47,021 nt of DNA from positions 1-47,021 of the forward strand of contig JAQUXS010000010.1 in assembly GCA_028692255.1 (NCBI GenBank). The letters run 5' to 3'. Source of the DNA: Clostridium sp. GTDB lineage: Bacteria; Bacillota; Clostridia; Clostridiales; Clostridiaceae. Made by a program: the position numbers and the translations under genes. A model generated the notes under the pieces. That model saw only the letters and a program-made list of their open reading frames with translations. It searched no databases and was not told where the DNA came from. Below, piece after piece: positions 18,053 to 26,720 of the stretch (its first letter is position 1; every line of letters begins with the position of its first letter).

Positions 18053-18714
18053 TGAATGAAGTAGATAAAATGATACGTGAAAATTATGAAATGAGTAAAA
18101 AATTAAATGAAGAAAATCAAAAAATATATACGGATATTGTATGTTATATTAGGGTAAGCTCATTTAATTCAAAAGAAAAGGAAGAAGTTATATCAGACAT
18201 ATTAGAAATGTTTTTAAGGTATCAAAGTGAAGACAAACCCGTTGAGTCAGCAATAGGGCATGATTATAAAGCTTTTTGTGATTCAATTGTAGAATCGTCA
18301 CACAGTAAATTTTCTATTGATACCATAAAAGAAAATGTGAACATTATAATAAATGGAATCTTTATTCTCTTAAGTATAGATTTTGTTCTTAATTATATAC
18401 CTAATTTAATTAAAACAAGAAGTGTAATAAATTATCATATAAACTTATCTACTATAATAGTGAGTTCAATAACAATGATATCAGCTTATGGCATAGTAAA
18501 GTACATTGGAAAAACTAGTTTTAAATACTCAAGTAAAAAGTTGTCAAAATTGCAAAAGTTTTTATTTGGTGCTTCCTTTGCTGCATTTAGTTTATGTCTT
18601 GGATTTATATCATACTTTTTAAAAGGTCACACTATTTTTTCTTTAAATGCTTACATTATGTTTGGTGTATTAGCTATTTATTGGATGTATATTTTAATAA
18701 AACCAATCATATGA
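18052..18714 (+). CDS. PadR-associated membrane protein (DUF1048/HAAS-like N-terminus)
   Basis: 220 residues. A helical soluble N-terminal part (about 1-105) contains ILEMFLRYQSEDKPVESAIGHDYKAFCDSIVES. This resembles the small DUF1048/HAAS-type domains often encoded after PadR genes. Four hydrophobic segments follow, at about 107-125, 135-157, 168-188 and 196-216. No catalytic motif or transporter signature is visible. Translationally coupled to the PadR gene (one-base overlap), so it is likely a membrane partner or target of that regulator. Family assignment is by resemblance only. Confidence 0.6.
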   Translation: MNEVDKMIRENYEMSKKLNEENQKIYTDIVCYIRVSSFNSKEKEEVISDILEMFLRYQSEDKPVESAIGHDYKAFCDSIVESSHSKFSIDTIKENVNIIINGIFILLSIDFVLNYIPNLIKTRSVINYHINLSTIIVSSITMISAYGIVKYIGKTSFKYSSKKLSKLQKFLFGASFAAFSLCLGFISYFLKGHTIFSLNAYIMFGVLAIYWMYILIKPII

Positions 18715-18737
18715 AAACTTTTAAAGAGCACAATATG

Positions 18738-18790
18738 AGGCTGCCACAGGCGTATATTTTTGTGCTAATGTGGCAGTTCCTTTTTTTCTT
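18738..18790 (+). terminator. Terminator after the PadR unit, overlapping the lysR 3' end
   Basis: CTGCCACA (18741-18748) pairs with TGTGGCAG (18769-18776), then TTCCTTTTTTT. The right arm and T-run lie inside the last codons of the convergent lysR gene. Confidence 0.7.
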
Positions 18791-19652
18791 TTAAGGATAG
18801 ATGGTCTTTAATTAAATATTGTATAAATAATTTAACTTGCGGCAACATATAATAATTTTTCTTGCACAAAATATAAGTGCTGCGACAAAATGGTGTCCCA
18901 TCTGAAAAATATAAGTTTTTAACATAACCATTAAAGTTTTCTAAGCAGATTTTTGGGAGAATACCCCATCCTAAGCCATACTTAGCCATTTCGAGGGAAG
19001 TATCAATATTGTCAATCCAAAGTTTCGTACTGTCAACAGATATGCCATTTTCAAAAAGCCAAGTCTCAATTTTTCCTTGTGAAATGGAATCAGTAGTTCT
19101 ACCAATGTATGAGTAAGAATCAAGGGATAAATTTGCATTTTCATTACTGCATATGAGACACATAGGTTCAGTATCTAATAGTATGGTACGCTCGTCCCAC
19201 TTATAATCTCCACGTATGATAGCTATAGAAAATTCATCCTTTTTAAGTCTACTATATAAATTTTGGCTATGATCAGTAATTATATTAACATCAACATTTG
19301 GGAATGCCTCTGTATAATTTTTTAAAACCTTAGGAAGTCGGTATCGTGCATAATTTAATGAAACTCCTACAGATAAACTTCCACCTATAAAGTTATGGCT
19401 AGAGGATACGTGCTCATTCATCTGTTTTAAAGTATTTACTACAGTTCTAATATAAGGAATTATGCTTTCTCCTAAGGGAGTAAATAGGACTCCTTTTTTA
19501 GAACGAATAAGCAAATCGGCACCTAAATATTTTTCTATTTTTTTAATTCTCTTTGTTAGAGCAGGTTGAGTGATAAATAATTTTTCAGCTGTTTTTGTAA
19601 TGTTTTTTAATTTATATAGTGCCAAAATTAGTTTATAATCTTTTTCATCCAT
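18765..19652 (-). CDS. LysR family transcriptional regulator
   Basis: 295 residues. An N-terminal winged helix-turn-helix (NITKTAEKLFITQPALTKRIKKIEKYLG, about 15-45) is followed by a periplasmic-binding-protein-like effector domain. I chose the ATG at 19652 (MDEKDYKL) because AAAGGA sits 9 bases upstream. The upstream ATG at 19673 has no ribosome binding site and its region supplies that AAAGGA. It is divergent from the chromate-transporter pair, the standard layout in which a LysR protein controls its neighbour. The effector is unknown. Confidence 0.88.
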   Translation of the reverse strand: MDEKDYKLILALYKLKNITKTAEKLFITQPALTKRIKKIEKYLGADLLIRSKKGVLFTPLGESIIPYIRTVVNTLKQMNEHVSSSHNFIGGSLSVGVSLNYARYRLPKVLKNYTEAFPNVDVNIITDHSQNLYSRLKKDEFSIAIIRGDYKWDERTILLDTEPMCLICSNENANLSLDSYSYIGRTTDSISQGKIETWLFENGISVDSTKLWIDNIDTSLEMAKYGLGWGILPKICLENFNGYVKNLYFSDGTPFCRSTYILCKKNYYMLPQVKLFIQYLIKDHLSLKEKKELPH

Positions 19653-19673
19653 AATTAATAATCCTTTATCCAT

Positions 19674-19783
19674 TACTTTTAGTTATGATTATTTATAAAA
19701 TAATATCATTATACATTATAAATTATAACATATATAATGTTACTAAATACTTTTGAGAAATTTTTAAGCTATAAGGAGTTAAA
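19674..19783. promoter_or_regulatory. Divergent lysR-chr intergenic control region
   Basis: Very A/T-rich. It contains CATTATA (19708-19714) with TATAATG (19734-19740) as inverted copies, and the small palindrome AACAT-ATATA-ATGTT (19727-19741). T-N11-A type LysR sites could lie here, but A/T richness makes such matches cheap. Confidence 0.3.
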
Positions 19784-20410
19784 ATGATTAATAAAAATAA
19801 GATTGAAAATAAATTTAAATCAGATACTTTCACAATTACCAAACTGTTTTTTGCATGGGCAAAGATTGGGCTAATATCATTTGGTGGTGGTGCCACTACT
19901 CAATATCTTATTCAAGAAGAATTTATTTATAAGAATAAATGGATAACAGAGAAAGAATATGCTAATATCATCGGAATGTGTCAAATAACACCTGGTATAA
20001 ATATTATTGCATATACAATACTTATAGGAAAAAAGTTAGCTGGTGGCATAGGAATAATTGTATCTTTATTAGGACTTATTTTGCCTAGTGTATCGGTGAC
20101 AATTACACTTACTACAATTTATAAGTCTATTAGCAAGTCATTAAAAGTGCATGCTGCTCTTCATACAGTATTTGCTGCTATTTTTGGTATATCTTTGGCT
20201 ACAAATTGGAGAAATGTACAACCTATTATTACAAAAAACTATAAACGAGGACACATGATTTTTGCTATAACACTTACAATAATGCTAGGTAGTGGAGCTA
20301 TTTATATACTTTTTAATCCATCTGTAATTGTATTATATATTATAGGTGGTTTATGTGGAGCCACTGCTTATTGGTACATTGACAAGAGAGAGATGGAGGT
20401 AAATAAATGA
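19784..20410 (+). CDS. Chromate transporter family protein, N-half subunit
   Basis: 208-residue membrane protein of the CHR family. It carries the motif FFAWAKIGLISFGGG, then QITPGINIIAYTILIGKKLAGG and several hydrophobic helices. It is a short-chain, single-domain member; such proteins are normally encoded in pairs and function together, as here. Known relatives export chromate, but many clostridial members have no tested substrate and sulfate-like anions are possible. AAGGAG precedes the ATG. Overlaps the next gene by four bases (ATGA). Divergent from lysR. Confidence 0.82.
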   Translation: MINKNKIENKFKSDTFTITKLFFAWAKIGLISFGGGATTQYLIQEEFIYKNKWITEKEYANIIGMCQITPGINIIAYTILIGKKLAGGIGIIVSLLGLILPSVSVTITLTTIYKSISKSLKVHAALHTVFAAIFGISLATNWRNVQPIITKNYKRGHMIFAITLTIMLGSGAIYILFNPSVIVLYIIGGLCGATAYWYIDKREMEVNK

Positions 20411-20910
20411 GCTGGATTATATTTTTTTGGACAGTACTTAAATCAGTTTTATTCTCTTCAGGAGGTTATGGTCCCTTGCCTAGTTTGCACTCTGACTTTA
20501 TAAAATACAGATGGGCAGGTCAAAAACAATTTACTGAATCCTTAGCAATTGGACAAATTGCCCCTGGACCTAATGGACTTTGGGTTGTCAGTTTATGCTA
20601 TCTAGTTGCTGGATTACGTGGAGCACTAATAGCGTGTATAGCTCTACTATTGCCACCACTATTAATTTTAATTGTTCAGAGATGTTATAATCGTATTGCT
20701 AGTTATCCTGCCACACAAGGATTGCTTGATAGTGTAGTTGTTGTTATAGCTAGCTTTAGTGTAATAGTTGTATTTAAAATATTTGTGAGCAATGGCATTG
20801 ATGCAGAAACACTTACCATTGCAGCTGTAAGTACTGCATTGGCAATATCAAGACGTGTATCTACAAATGTTATATTAATAGTTTCAGCCTTAGTGGGTGT
20901 AATATTTTAA
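20407..20910 (+). CDS. Chromate transporter family protein, C-half subunit
   Basis: 167-residue single-domain CHR protein, partner of the preceding gene. Motifs are FFWTVLKSVLFSSGGYGPLPSLHSDF and the QIAPGPNGLWV signature, with hydrophobic helices after. Both halves hold a complete domain and overlap by ATGA, so this is a natural two-gene transporter, not a broken long chrA. Substrate is inferred from family only. Confidence 0.82.
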   Translation: MSWIIFFWTVLKSVLFSSGGYGPLPSLHSDFIKYRWAGQKQFTESLAIGQIAPGPNGLWVVSLCYLVAGLRGALIACIALLLPPLLILIVQRCYNRIASYPATQGLLDSVVVVIASFSVIVVFKIFVSNGIDAETLTIAAVSTALAISRRVSTNVILIVSALVGVIF

Positions 20911-20950
20911 TGGGTATATACGAAAAAATTGTTATATATTTATAATTACT

Positions 20951-21655
20951 TTAAATTTCCATATTAATACCATTAATTTTAAGCCACTCTTTTGATTTAT
21001 TGTAAGTTGGTATTATTGTGCCTACAAGATTCCAAAAATCTTTTGAATGATTTTTGAAAGGCATATGGCACATTTCGTGTACAACAATGTAGTCAATAAC
21101 GGTTTCTTTTGCCATAGAGCATCTGTAATTAAATAATAGGTCATTATAATATGTACAGCTTGCCCATCGCCTTTTTTGTTCCTTTACTTTTATATTCCTT
21201 GGATGTGTATCAAAGTATTTTTGAAAATAGTTCACTTTTGCAGTGACTTTTTCCATAGTTTTTTGTCTATATAATTTTTCTATGCTGTTTCTTATGAGTT
21301 TAGGTTCCGCGGATTTAACAGTTACTATTAGCTTATTGTTTTCAATATAAGCTTCTTTTAGCATATTTGAAATTTCAACTTTAAGTTCAATTTCTGATCC
21401 TAAGTATAAAAATTTTTCGCCAGATGTATATTTGTGCGCTGGTTTTATATCCATATTTTTAAAGAGTGTAAGTTTTTTTAATATCCAAGGTGCTTTATTT
21501 TTTACTGCTGAGATAATAGTATCACTGCTAATACCAAAGGGTGCTTTTACAGTTATTTTACCCGCTGGTTCTATAGATATTTGCATTGTTTTTCTTTTAG
21601 AATAAATCAGTTCAAATTCTATATTGGTTCCTGCATATATAAAATTTAACTTCAT
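20951..21655 (-). CDS. YgjP-type M48-like zinc metallopeptidase
   Basis: 234 residues, soluble. An N-terminal beta-rich part (KRKTMQISIEPAGKITVKAP) is followed by the metal site HEMCH (H193, E194, H197) and a third histidine H203 in KNHSKDFW, as in the YgjP/DUF45 family. The family RWGSC motif appears as RWASC at 163-167. The family is related to SprT-like and minigluzincin peptidases; the substrate is unknown. No clear ribosome binding site is seen. The ATG lies 4 bases after the stop of the upstream gene, so coupling is likely. Confidence 0.85.
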   Translation of the reverse strand: MKLNFIYAGTNIEFELIYSKRKTMQISIEPAGKITVKAPFGISSDTIISAVKNKAPWILKKLTLFKNMDIKPAHKYTSGEKFLYLGSEIELKVEISNMLKEAYIENNKLIVTVKSAEPKLIRNSIEKLYRQKTMEKVTAKVNYFQKYFDTHPRNIKVKEQKRRWASCTYYNDLLFNYRCSMAKETVIDYIVVHEMCHMPFKNHSKDFWNLVGTIIPTYNKSKEWLKINGINMEI

Positions 21656-21659
21656 AATA

Positions 21660-22307
21660 TTAATTCAGGTCATTTAGAGCTTCAGTAATTTCTTCTCTTG
21701 AAAGATTACCACGCTCTAAATCATCGTTTTGTTTTTTTAAAAGTTCGTTGTAAAATGTAAGTAGTCTTTCCTTTGCCCATGTGCTTTCATCATTATTATT
21801 ACTTTGCGTAATTTCATATGTAATATCTTCAGCCTTTGAATAAGCACCTGAAATTTCATAGTAATCAATAACGTCCTTTTTTAGTTCAAAAGGTAGGTGG
21901 AATTTTTCAAGAGAAATCATTATAGATTCCATAACTTTAGAACTTCCTTTTAGTTCGCATTCAAGATCTAATTTCTTTATTGTTAAAATTAGATTAAAGG
22001 CTTTAGTGTATTTAAAATAAGCATCATCATATTTTTTCTCATCAAAGAATATATTTGCTTCTTCATATAGAAGGGCTGAAGCTACAAGGCAGTAGTTTCC
22101 ATCTATTTTGCCATTCTTTTTTAAAAGTTCAAGTACGTCAGATTGCCTCATTGAATTAATTATTTTCGAACTTAAACCTAGAAATTTCTTAAATCCTGAA
22201 TCTATAATATTAAGTTTATCTGTATGTAAATTTTTAACATCGCCTATTTCTTTTATTAAAGAATGAAACTCATCTGAAAGCTTGCTTTTGTAATCATCTT
22301 TTATCAA
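21660..22307 (-). CDS. Hypothetical helical protein, coupled to the YgjP peptidase gene
   Basis: 215 residues, soluble and predicted nearly all helical. Segments such as CLVASALLYEEANIFFDEKKYDDAYFKYTKAFNLILTI look like a TPR-type helix pair. No enzyme motif or membrane segment is seen and I do not recognise the family. The frame is open from a GTG at 22316, but that codon is part of GAGGTG, a good ribosome binding site 6 bases before the TTG at 22307, which I prefer. Co-transcribed with the peptidase gene and divergent from polA. A helper or substrate-recruiting partner for the peptidase is possible but only inferred. Confidence 0.6.
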   Translation of the reverse strand: MIKDDYKSKLSDEFHSLIKEIGDVKNLHTDKLNIIDSGFKKFLGLSSKIINSMRQSDVLELLKKNGKIDGNYCLVASALLYEEANIFFDEKKYDDAYFKYTKAFNLILTIKKLDLECELKGSSKVMESIMISLEKFHLPFELKKDVIDYYEISGAYSKAEDITYEITQSNNNDESTWAKERLLTFYNELLKKQNDDLERGNLSREEITEALNDLN

Positions 22308-22456
22308 GTGTAACACCTCTTTTATGCATTTTTAAATATCTTACAAATAGTCTATAATATTATTATAATGAATGTTTAAAGTTTTTAAAGTAAATATACA
22401 AAAATATGTTATAATTATATGATTTTAAATAAATGCAAGATCGGAGAAGTGATTAC

Positions 22457-25075
22457 ATGGAAAGATTACTTATTCTAGATAGCAATAGTCTTATGAACAG
22501 AGCTTTTTATGCTCTTCCACCGTTAACTAATTCTAGTGGATTAAATACAAATGCTATTTACGGATTTTTAAATATGCTTTTTAAAATGAGAGATGAAATA
22601 AAGCCTAATTATATTGTTGCAACTTTTGATAAAAAAGCTCCAACTTTTAGACACAAGGAGTATAAAGATTACAAGGCAGGAAGAAAGAAAATGCCACTAG
22701 AACTTGCAGAGCAGTTTCCTGTAGTGAAGGAAATACTGGAGAAACTTGCTATAAATATATTTGAGATAGATGGATTTGAAGCTGATGATTTAATGGGAAC
22801 ATTAGCTTCCTCTGCAAAGAAGAAGGGTATAGAAGTTTATATAGTTACAGGGGACAGAGATGCGCTTCAACTGGCAGATGACAATGTAAAAATAGTTATA
22901 AATAAAAAAGGCATGACTGAAAAAGAAATATATGATAAGAATAGAATGATTTCAGAATACGGCGTAACACCTACACAGTTTATAGATGTAAAGGGGCTTA
23001 TGGGAGATAAATCAGACAATATCCCAGGGGTTCCTGGTGTTGGAGAAAAAACTGCATTTAAGCTTATAAAGCAATATAAAAGTGTTGAAAATGTGCTTAT
23101 GAATATTGATGAGATAAATGGAAAGAAATTAAAAGAAAATTTAATGGAATACAGGGAGCAGGCAATCTTTAGTAAAAAGCTTGCAACTATCTTAACAGAG
23201 GTTCCAATCGAAATTGACTTTGATTCTATAAAATCAAAAGAAGAATATGATTTTGTTGGTGTTAAAAAATTATTTGAAGAACTTCAATTTAATAGACTTT
23301 TAGATAGACTTAAGTTAAATTCTGAAATTGAAAATATACCAGAAAAAGAAATAGAAGTAAAGTCTAAAAATATATATAAATTAAGTGATTTTGAAAAATT
23401 AATAGACTCCTTAGAGGATATTATTTATGTTACGTTTAAAATAAACGATGAAAATGTATATTCAAAAATGAAAATAGAAAATATATACATAAACTTCAAA
23501 GAAGAAAATTATGTAGTCTCTTTTGATGATATATTTCAGGAAAATAGTAAAAAAACTATTGAACTAACTAAGAAATTATTCGAAAATGATTCTGTGAAAA
23601 AGGTTATACATGATTCAAAACCGGTTTATACAGTACTTAGTAAAATGGGGATAGAGCTTAAAGGTTTATTATTTGATACAAAGGTTGCAGCATATCTTGC
23701 AGACTCTTCAATAGGTAAATATGAATTATATGAAGTTATATTTCAGATACTTAATGTGAATATAAAAGAAGATGACGAGAATAGAAATATAAAAGAACTA
23801 AACTTTTTGAAACAAATATACGATTATCTTAAAGATAAAATTGTAAGTCTAAAAATGGAAAAACTTTTATATGAAGTTGAGCAGCCGCTTATTAAAGTAT
23901 TATCTTCTATGGAAAAAAGAGGATTCAAAGTTCATAGAGAAAGACTTGAAGAACTTGGAAAAAAATTCAGTGAAAACATAAACAAAGAACAAGGTGAAAT
24001 ATATGAAATGGCAGGGGAAGAATTTAATATAAGTTCACCAAAGCAGCTTGGGAAAATACTATTTGAAAAACTGGATTTGCCTGTTATCAAGAAAACAAAA
24101 ACTGGTTATTCAACTAATGCTGAAGTGCTTGAAAAATTAAATGATAAGCACCCTATAATTGAAAAAATAGTATATTATAGGCAGCTTACAAAATTGTATT
24201 CTACTTATGTTGAAGGTCTTAAAAATGTAATTGATACTGATGGAAGAATTCATTCAAGTTTTAATCAGACAGTTACAACTACAGGAAGGCTCTCAAGTAC
24301 AGAACCAAATCTTCAGAATATACCTATAAAATATGAAATGGGAAGAGAAATAAGGAAAGTATTTATTGCAGATGAAGAAAACTGCAGCATAGTTTCTGCG
24401 GATTATTCACAAATAGAACTTAGGGTGCTTGCACATATTGCTGGTGATGAAAATTTAATAAATGCCTTTAAACATCACAGTGATATTCATGCTAAAACTG
24501 CATCAGAGGTGTTTAATGTGCCTATAGAAAATGTTACAAAATTAATGAGAAGCAATGCTAAAGCGGTAAACTTTGGGATAGTATATGGTATAGGTGACTT
24601 TAGTCTTGCAAAAGATCTTAAGATTTCAAGAAAAGAAGCAAAGCAGTATATTGACACTTATTTTGAAAGATATCCAAAGGTAAAAGAGTATCTTGACAAT
24701 ATAGTAGAAGAAGCTAAAAAAGAAAAAAGTGTTAAAACAATAATGAATAGAAGAAGAGAAATACCTGAAATAAATGCGAGAAATAAGATTGTTGCTTCTT
24801 TTGGAAAAAGACTTGCAATGAATTCACCAATACAGGGAAGTGCTGCAGACATTATAAAGCTTGCTATGGTTAAGGTTTATAACAAGCTAGAGGAAGAAAA
24901 TTTAAAATCAACAATAATACTTCAAGTGCATGATGAACTTATTTTAAATGTTTATGAGGATGAAATAACCAAGGTTAAGGAAATAGTAAAATACGAGATG
25001 GAAAATGCAGTTAAGTTAAATGTACCGCTTATTGTTGATATAAATGAGGGTAAAACATGGTATGATGCAAAATAA
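22457..25075 (+). CDS. polA: DNA polymerase I, proofreading domain inactive
   Basis: 872 residues. The N-terminal 5'-3' exonuclease (about 1-290) has DSNSLMNRAFYALPPL, DGFEADDLMGTLA, VTGDRDALQL and DKSDNIPGVPGVGEKTA. A middle domain (about 300-470) keeps the fold but lacks the DxE and later aspartates needed for 3'-5' proofreading, as in Bacillus/Thermus enzymes. The C-terminal polymerase has motif A with D649 (DYSQIELRVLA), motif B (RSNAKAVNFGIVYG) and motif C with D826-E827 (QVHDELIL). It fills gaps and removes Okazaki primers. The frame opens at 22433, but GGAGAAGTG sits just before the ATG at 22457. First gene of polA-coaE-lytic transglycosylase. Confidence 0.96.
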   Translation: MERLLILDSNSLMNRAFYALPPLTNSSGLNTNAIYGFLNMLFKMRDEIKPNYIVATFDKKAPTFRHKEYKDYKAGRKKMPLELAEQFPVVKEILEKLAINIFEIDGFEADDLMGTLASSAKKKGIEVYIVTGDRDALQLADDNVKIVINKKGMTEKEIYDKNRMISEYGVTPTQFIDVKGLMGDKSDNIPGVPGVGEKTAFKLIKQYKSVENVLMNIDEINGKKLKENLMEYREQAIFSKKLATILTEVPIEIDFDSIKSKEEYDFVGVKKLFEELQFNRLLDRLKLNSEIENIPEKEIEVKSKNIYKLSDFEKLIDSLEDIIYVTFKINDENVYSKMKIENIYINFKEENYVVSFDDIFQENSKKTIELTKKLFENDSVKKVIHDSKPVYTVLSKMGIELKGLLFDTKVAAYLADSSIGKYELYEVIFQILNVNIKEDDENRNIKELNFLKQIYDYLKDKIVSLKMEKLLYEVEQPLIKVLSSMEKRGFKVHRERLEELGKKFSENINKEQGEIYEMAGEEFNISSPKQLGKILFEKLDLPVIKKTKTGYSTNAEVLEKLNDKHPIIEKIVYYRQLTKLYSTYVEGLKNVIDTDGRIHSSFNQTVTTTGRLSSTEPNLQNIPIKYEMGREIRKVFIADEENCSIVSADYSQIELRVLAHIAGDENLINAFKHHSDIHAKTASEVFNVPIENVTKLMRSNAKAVNFGIVYGIGDFSLAKDLKISRKEAKQYIDTYFERYPKVKEYLDNIVEEAKKEKSVKTIMNRRREIPEINARNKIVASFGKRLAMNSPIQGSAADIIKLAMVKVYNKLEEENLKSTIILQVHDELILNVYEDEITKVKEIVKYEMENAVKLNVPLIVDINEGKTWYDAK

Positions 25076-25098
25076 TAAAAGAATTGGGAGTTGATTAT

Positions 25099-25695
25099 AT
25101 GTTATGTGTGGGACTCACTGGTGGAATAGGCACAGGTAAAAGTACTGTATCTGGCATTTTAAAAGAGAAGTCAATTAATGTAATAGATGCTGATGATATT
25201 TCAAGAAAGATATATGACATATATCCAAATTTACTCAAGGAGATAGAGAATGAATTTGGTGGGGAATATTTTAATGAGGATGGTTCATTAAATAGAAGAA
25301 AACTTGGAGATCACATATTTACAAGTGAAGTTTACAGAAAAAACCTTGAAAAGATAGTTATGCCCAGTATTAAAAGAGAGATAAAAAAACATATAAAATT
25401 ATGTGAAGAAGTTAATGAGAAAATATGTGTTATTGACGCACCTACGTTGATTGAAAATGGATTAAGTAGAGATATGGATATAAATATACTTGTATGGGTT
25501 GATGAGAAAACTCAAATTGACAGGGTAATGAAGCGCGATAATATGACACGAGAGCAAGTTACTCAGAGGATAAAGGCTCAAATGTCCGTGGATAAAAAGA
25601 AGAAATACGTTGATTTTATAATTGATACAAGTAAAGAAATAGAAAACACACAAAGACAGATAGATAAAATTATAGCAGCTTTAAAAGTTTTGTAG
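25099..25695 (+). CDS. coaE: Dephospho-CoA kinase
   Basis: Last step of coenzyme A synthesis, phosphorylating dephospho-CoA. 198 residues. The P-loop GLTGGIGTGKST is at about 5-16, with DADDISRKIY, a VIDAPTLIENGL core and VDEKTQIDRVMKRDNMTREQVTQRI near the lid, as in the family. The frame opens at a TTG (25084). I chose the ATG at 25099 because GGGAG lies 8 bases upstream. polA-coaE adjacency is common in Gram-positives. Confidence 0.95.
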   Translation: MLCVGLTGGIGTGKSTVSGILKEKSINVIDADDISRKIYDIYPNLLKEIENEFGGEYFNEDGSLNRRKLGDHIFTSEVYRKNLEKIVMPSIKREIKKHIKLCEEVNEKICVIDAPTLIENGLSRDMDINILVWVDEKTQIDRVMKRDNMTREQVTQRIKAQMSVDKKKKYVDFIIDTSKEIENTQRQIDKIIAALKVL

Positions 25696-25707
25696 GAGGA
25701 CATAATT

Positions 25708-26256
25708 TTGAAAAAAGGCATAGGTATTTTTTTGCTTATAATTATAGTAATTTTATTGGCATTAAATGTAAAAAACATAGCAAGACATTTTTACCCCATT
25801 AAGTATTCTAATTATGTGTATGAATATTCAAGTAAATATAAACTAGATCCATATTTTGTTGCAGCTGTAATAAAAACTGAAAGCAATTTTAATTGTTATG
25901 CAAAGTCAAATAAAGATGCCTATGGTCTTATGCAGATTACAAGTACTACAGGCAATTGGTCTGCAGGGAAGATGGGGTATGAAAGTTTTGATGCAAGTAA
26001 ACTTTATGATCCTGAATTTAATATAAGTATGGGGTGCTGGTATTTGAGTGATTTAAGGGATGAATTTAAAAATCTTGATCTTGTTGCTGCAGCTTATAAT
26101 GGAGGCAGGGGTAATGTAAGACAGTGGCTTAAAAGTTCAAAACATTCTAGTGATGGAAAAAATCTTCATTATATACCATTTCCGGAAACAGATAAATATG
26201 TTAAAAAAATTAAAGTATACTATAATTTATATAAATGGCTGTACAATGGACAATAA
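25708..26256 (+). CDS. Membrane-anchored lytic transglycosylase (SLT domain)
   Basis: 182 residues. An N-terminal membrane anchor (about 4-21) is followed by a Slt70/MltC-like goose-lysozyme fold. The catalytic glutamate E58 lies in VAAVIKTESNFN, followed by GLMQITSTTG and AAYNGGRGNVRQWL. It cleaves peptidoglycan between MurNAc and GlcNAc, outside the membrane. TTG start with a perfect AGGAGG upstream, 12 bases after coaE. It probably remodels wall during growth or sporulation; which of these cannot be told from sequence. Confidence 0.9.
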   Translation: MKKGIGIFLLIIIVILLALNVKNIARHFYPIKYSNYVYEYSSKYKLDPYFVAAVIKTESNFNCYAKSNKDAYGLMQITSTTGNWSAGKMGYESFDASKLYDPEFNISMGCWYLSDLRDEFKNLDLVAAAYNGGRGNVRQWLKSSKHSSDGKNLHYIPFPETDKYVKKIKVYYNLYKWLYNGQ

Positions 26257-26290
26257 AAAAATCTACTCATAAAAAGAGTAGATTTTTTTT
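26255..26290. terminator. Bidirectional terminator between the transglycosylase gene and tRNA-Leu
   Basis: ATCTACTC (26261-26268) pairs with GAGTAGAT (26276-26283), flanked by A-run and T-run on either side, so it can end both the polA operon and the convergent tRNA transcript. Confidence 0.85.
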
Positions 26291-26292
26291 AT

Positions 26293-26377
26293 TGGTGCAG
26301 GTGACGGGACTTGAACCCGTACGTCAATTGACACACGCCCCTCAAACGTGCCTGTCTGCCTATTCCAGCACACCTGC
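26293..26377 (-). tRNA. tRNA-Leu (anticodon GAG)
   Basis: Read on the minus strand it begins GCAGGTG and ends CACCTGC-A-CCA, so the acceptor stem is perfect and the CCA is encoded. D-arm is GCTGGAATAGGCAGAC. The anticodon stem CACGT/GCGTG holds the loop TTGAGGG with anticodon GAG. A long variable arm (class II) and the T-arm ACGGG-TTCAAGT-CCCGT follow. Decodes CUC/CUU. Confidence 0.95.
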
Positions 26378-26720
26378 TTGTTTATAAAAATTACAATAAA
26401 ATTATATCACATGAAATGAATTTTTACAAGACAAAATTTGCAAATTGAAATAGTTATATTTTTTTAAAAAAAATGTCGTAATATGATAAAATATATGTGT
26501 TAAAGTTACATATATTTTATTTAACACAAACTTCAATAATATTAAAATATACCATAAATATATAAAAATTATGTTCAAACTTGTTTTATATAGTAAAATT
26601 ATACTAAAAATGTTATAATATAAATATGAAAATACAAAAATATTTATAATAAGTATAATTTATCCTTTTAAACAATGAGTAAAAAATATATATTATTATT
26701 TGTCTTTAATAGGAGGAAAT
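26378..26720. other. A/T-rich intergenic region upstream of the sensor kinase
   Basis: No gene is seen. It contains a perfect 9-base inverted repeat, TGTGTTAAA (26496-26504) and TTTAACACA (26520-26528), with a 15-base loop and no T-run, so it looks more like an operator or a structured leader than a terminator. The tRNA promoter must lie at its left end. Confidence 0.5.

Noticed and set aside
18594-18794. Second small membrane ORF after the PadR partner gene
   Set aside because: It overlaps the partner gene in another frame and runs into the terminator; no ribosome binding site.
19784-20910. A long chrA broken by a frameshift
   Set aside because: Each half is a complete single CHR domain with its own start, and the ATGA overlap is the normal layout of paired short-chain CHR genes.
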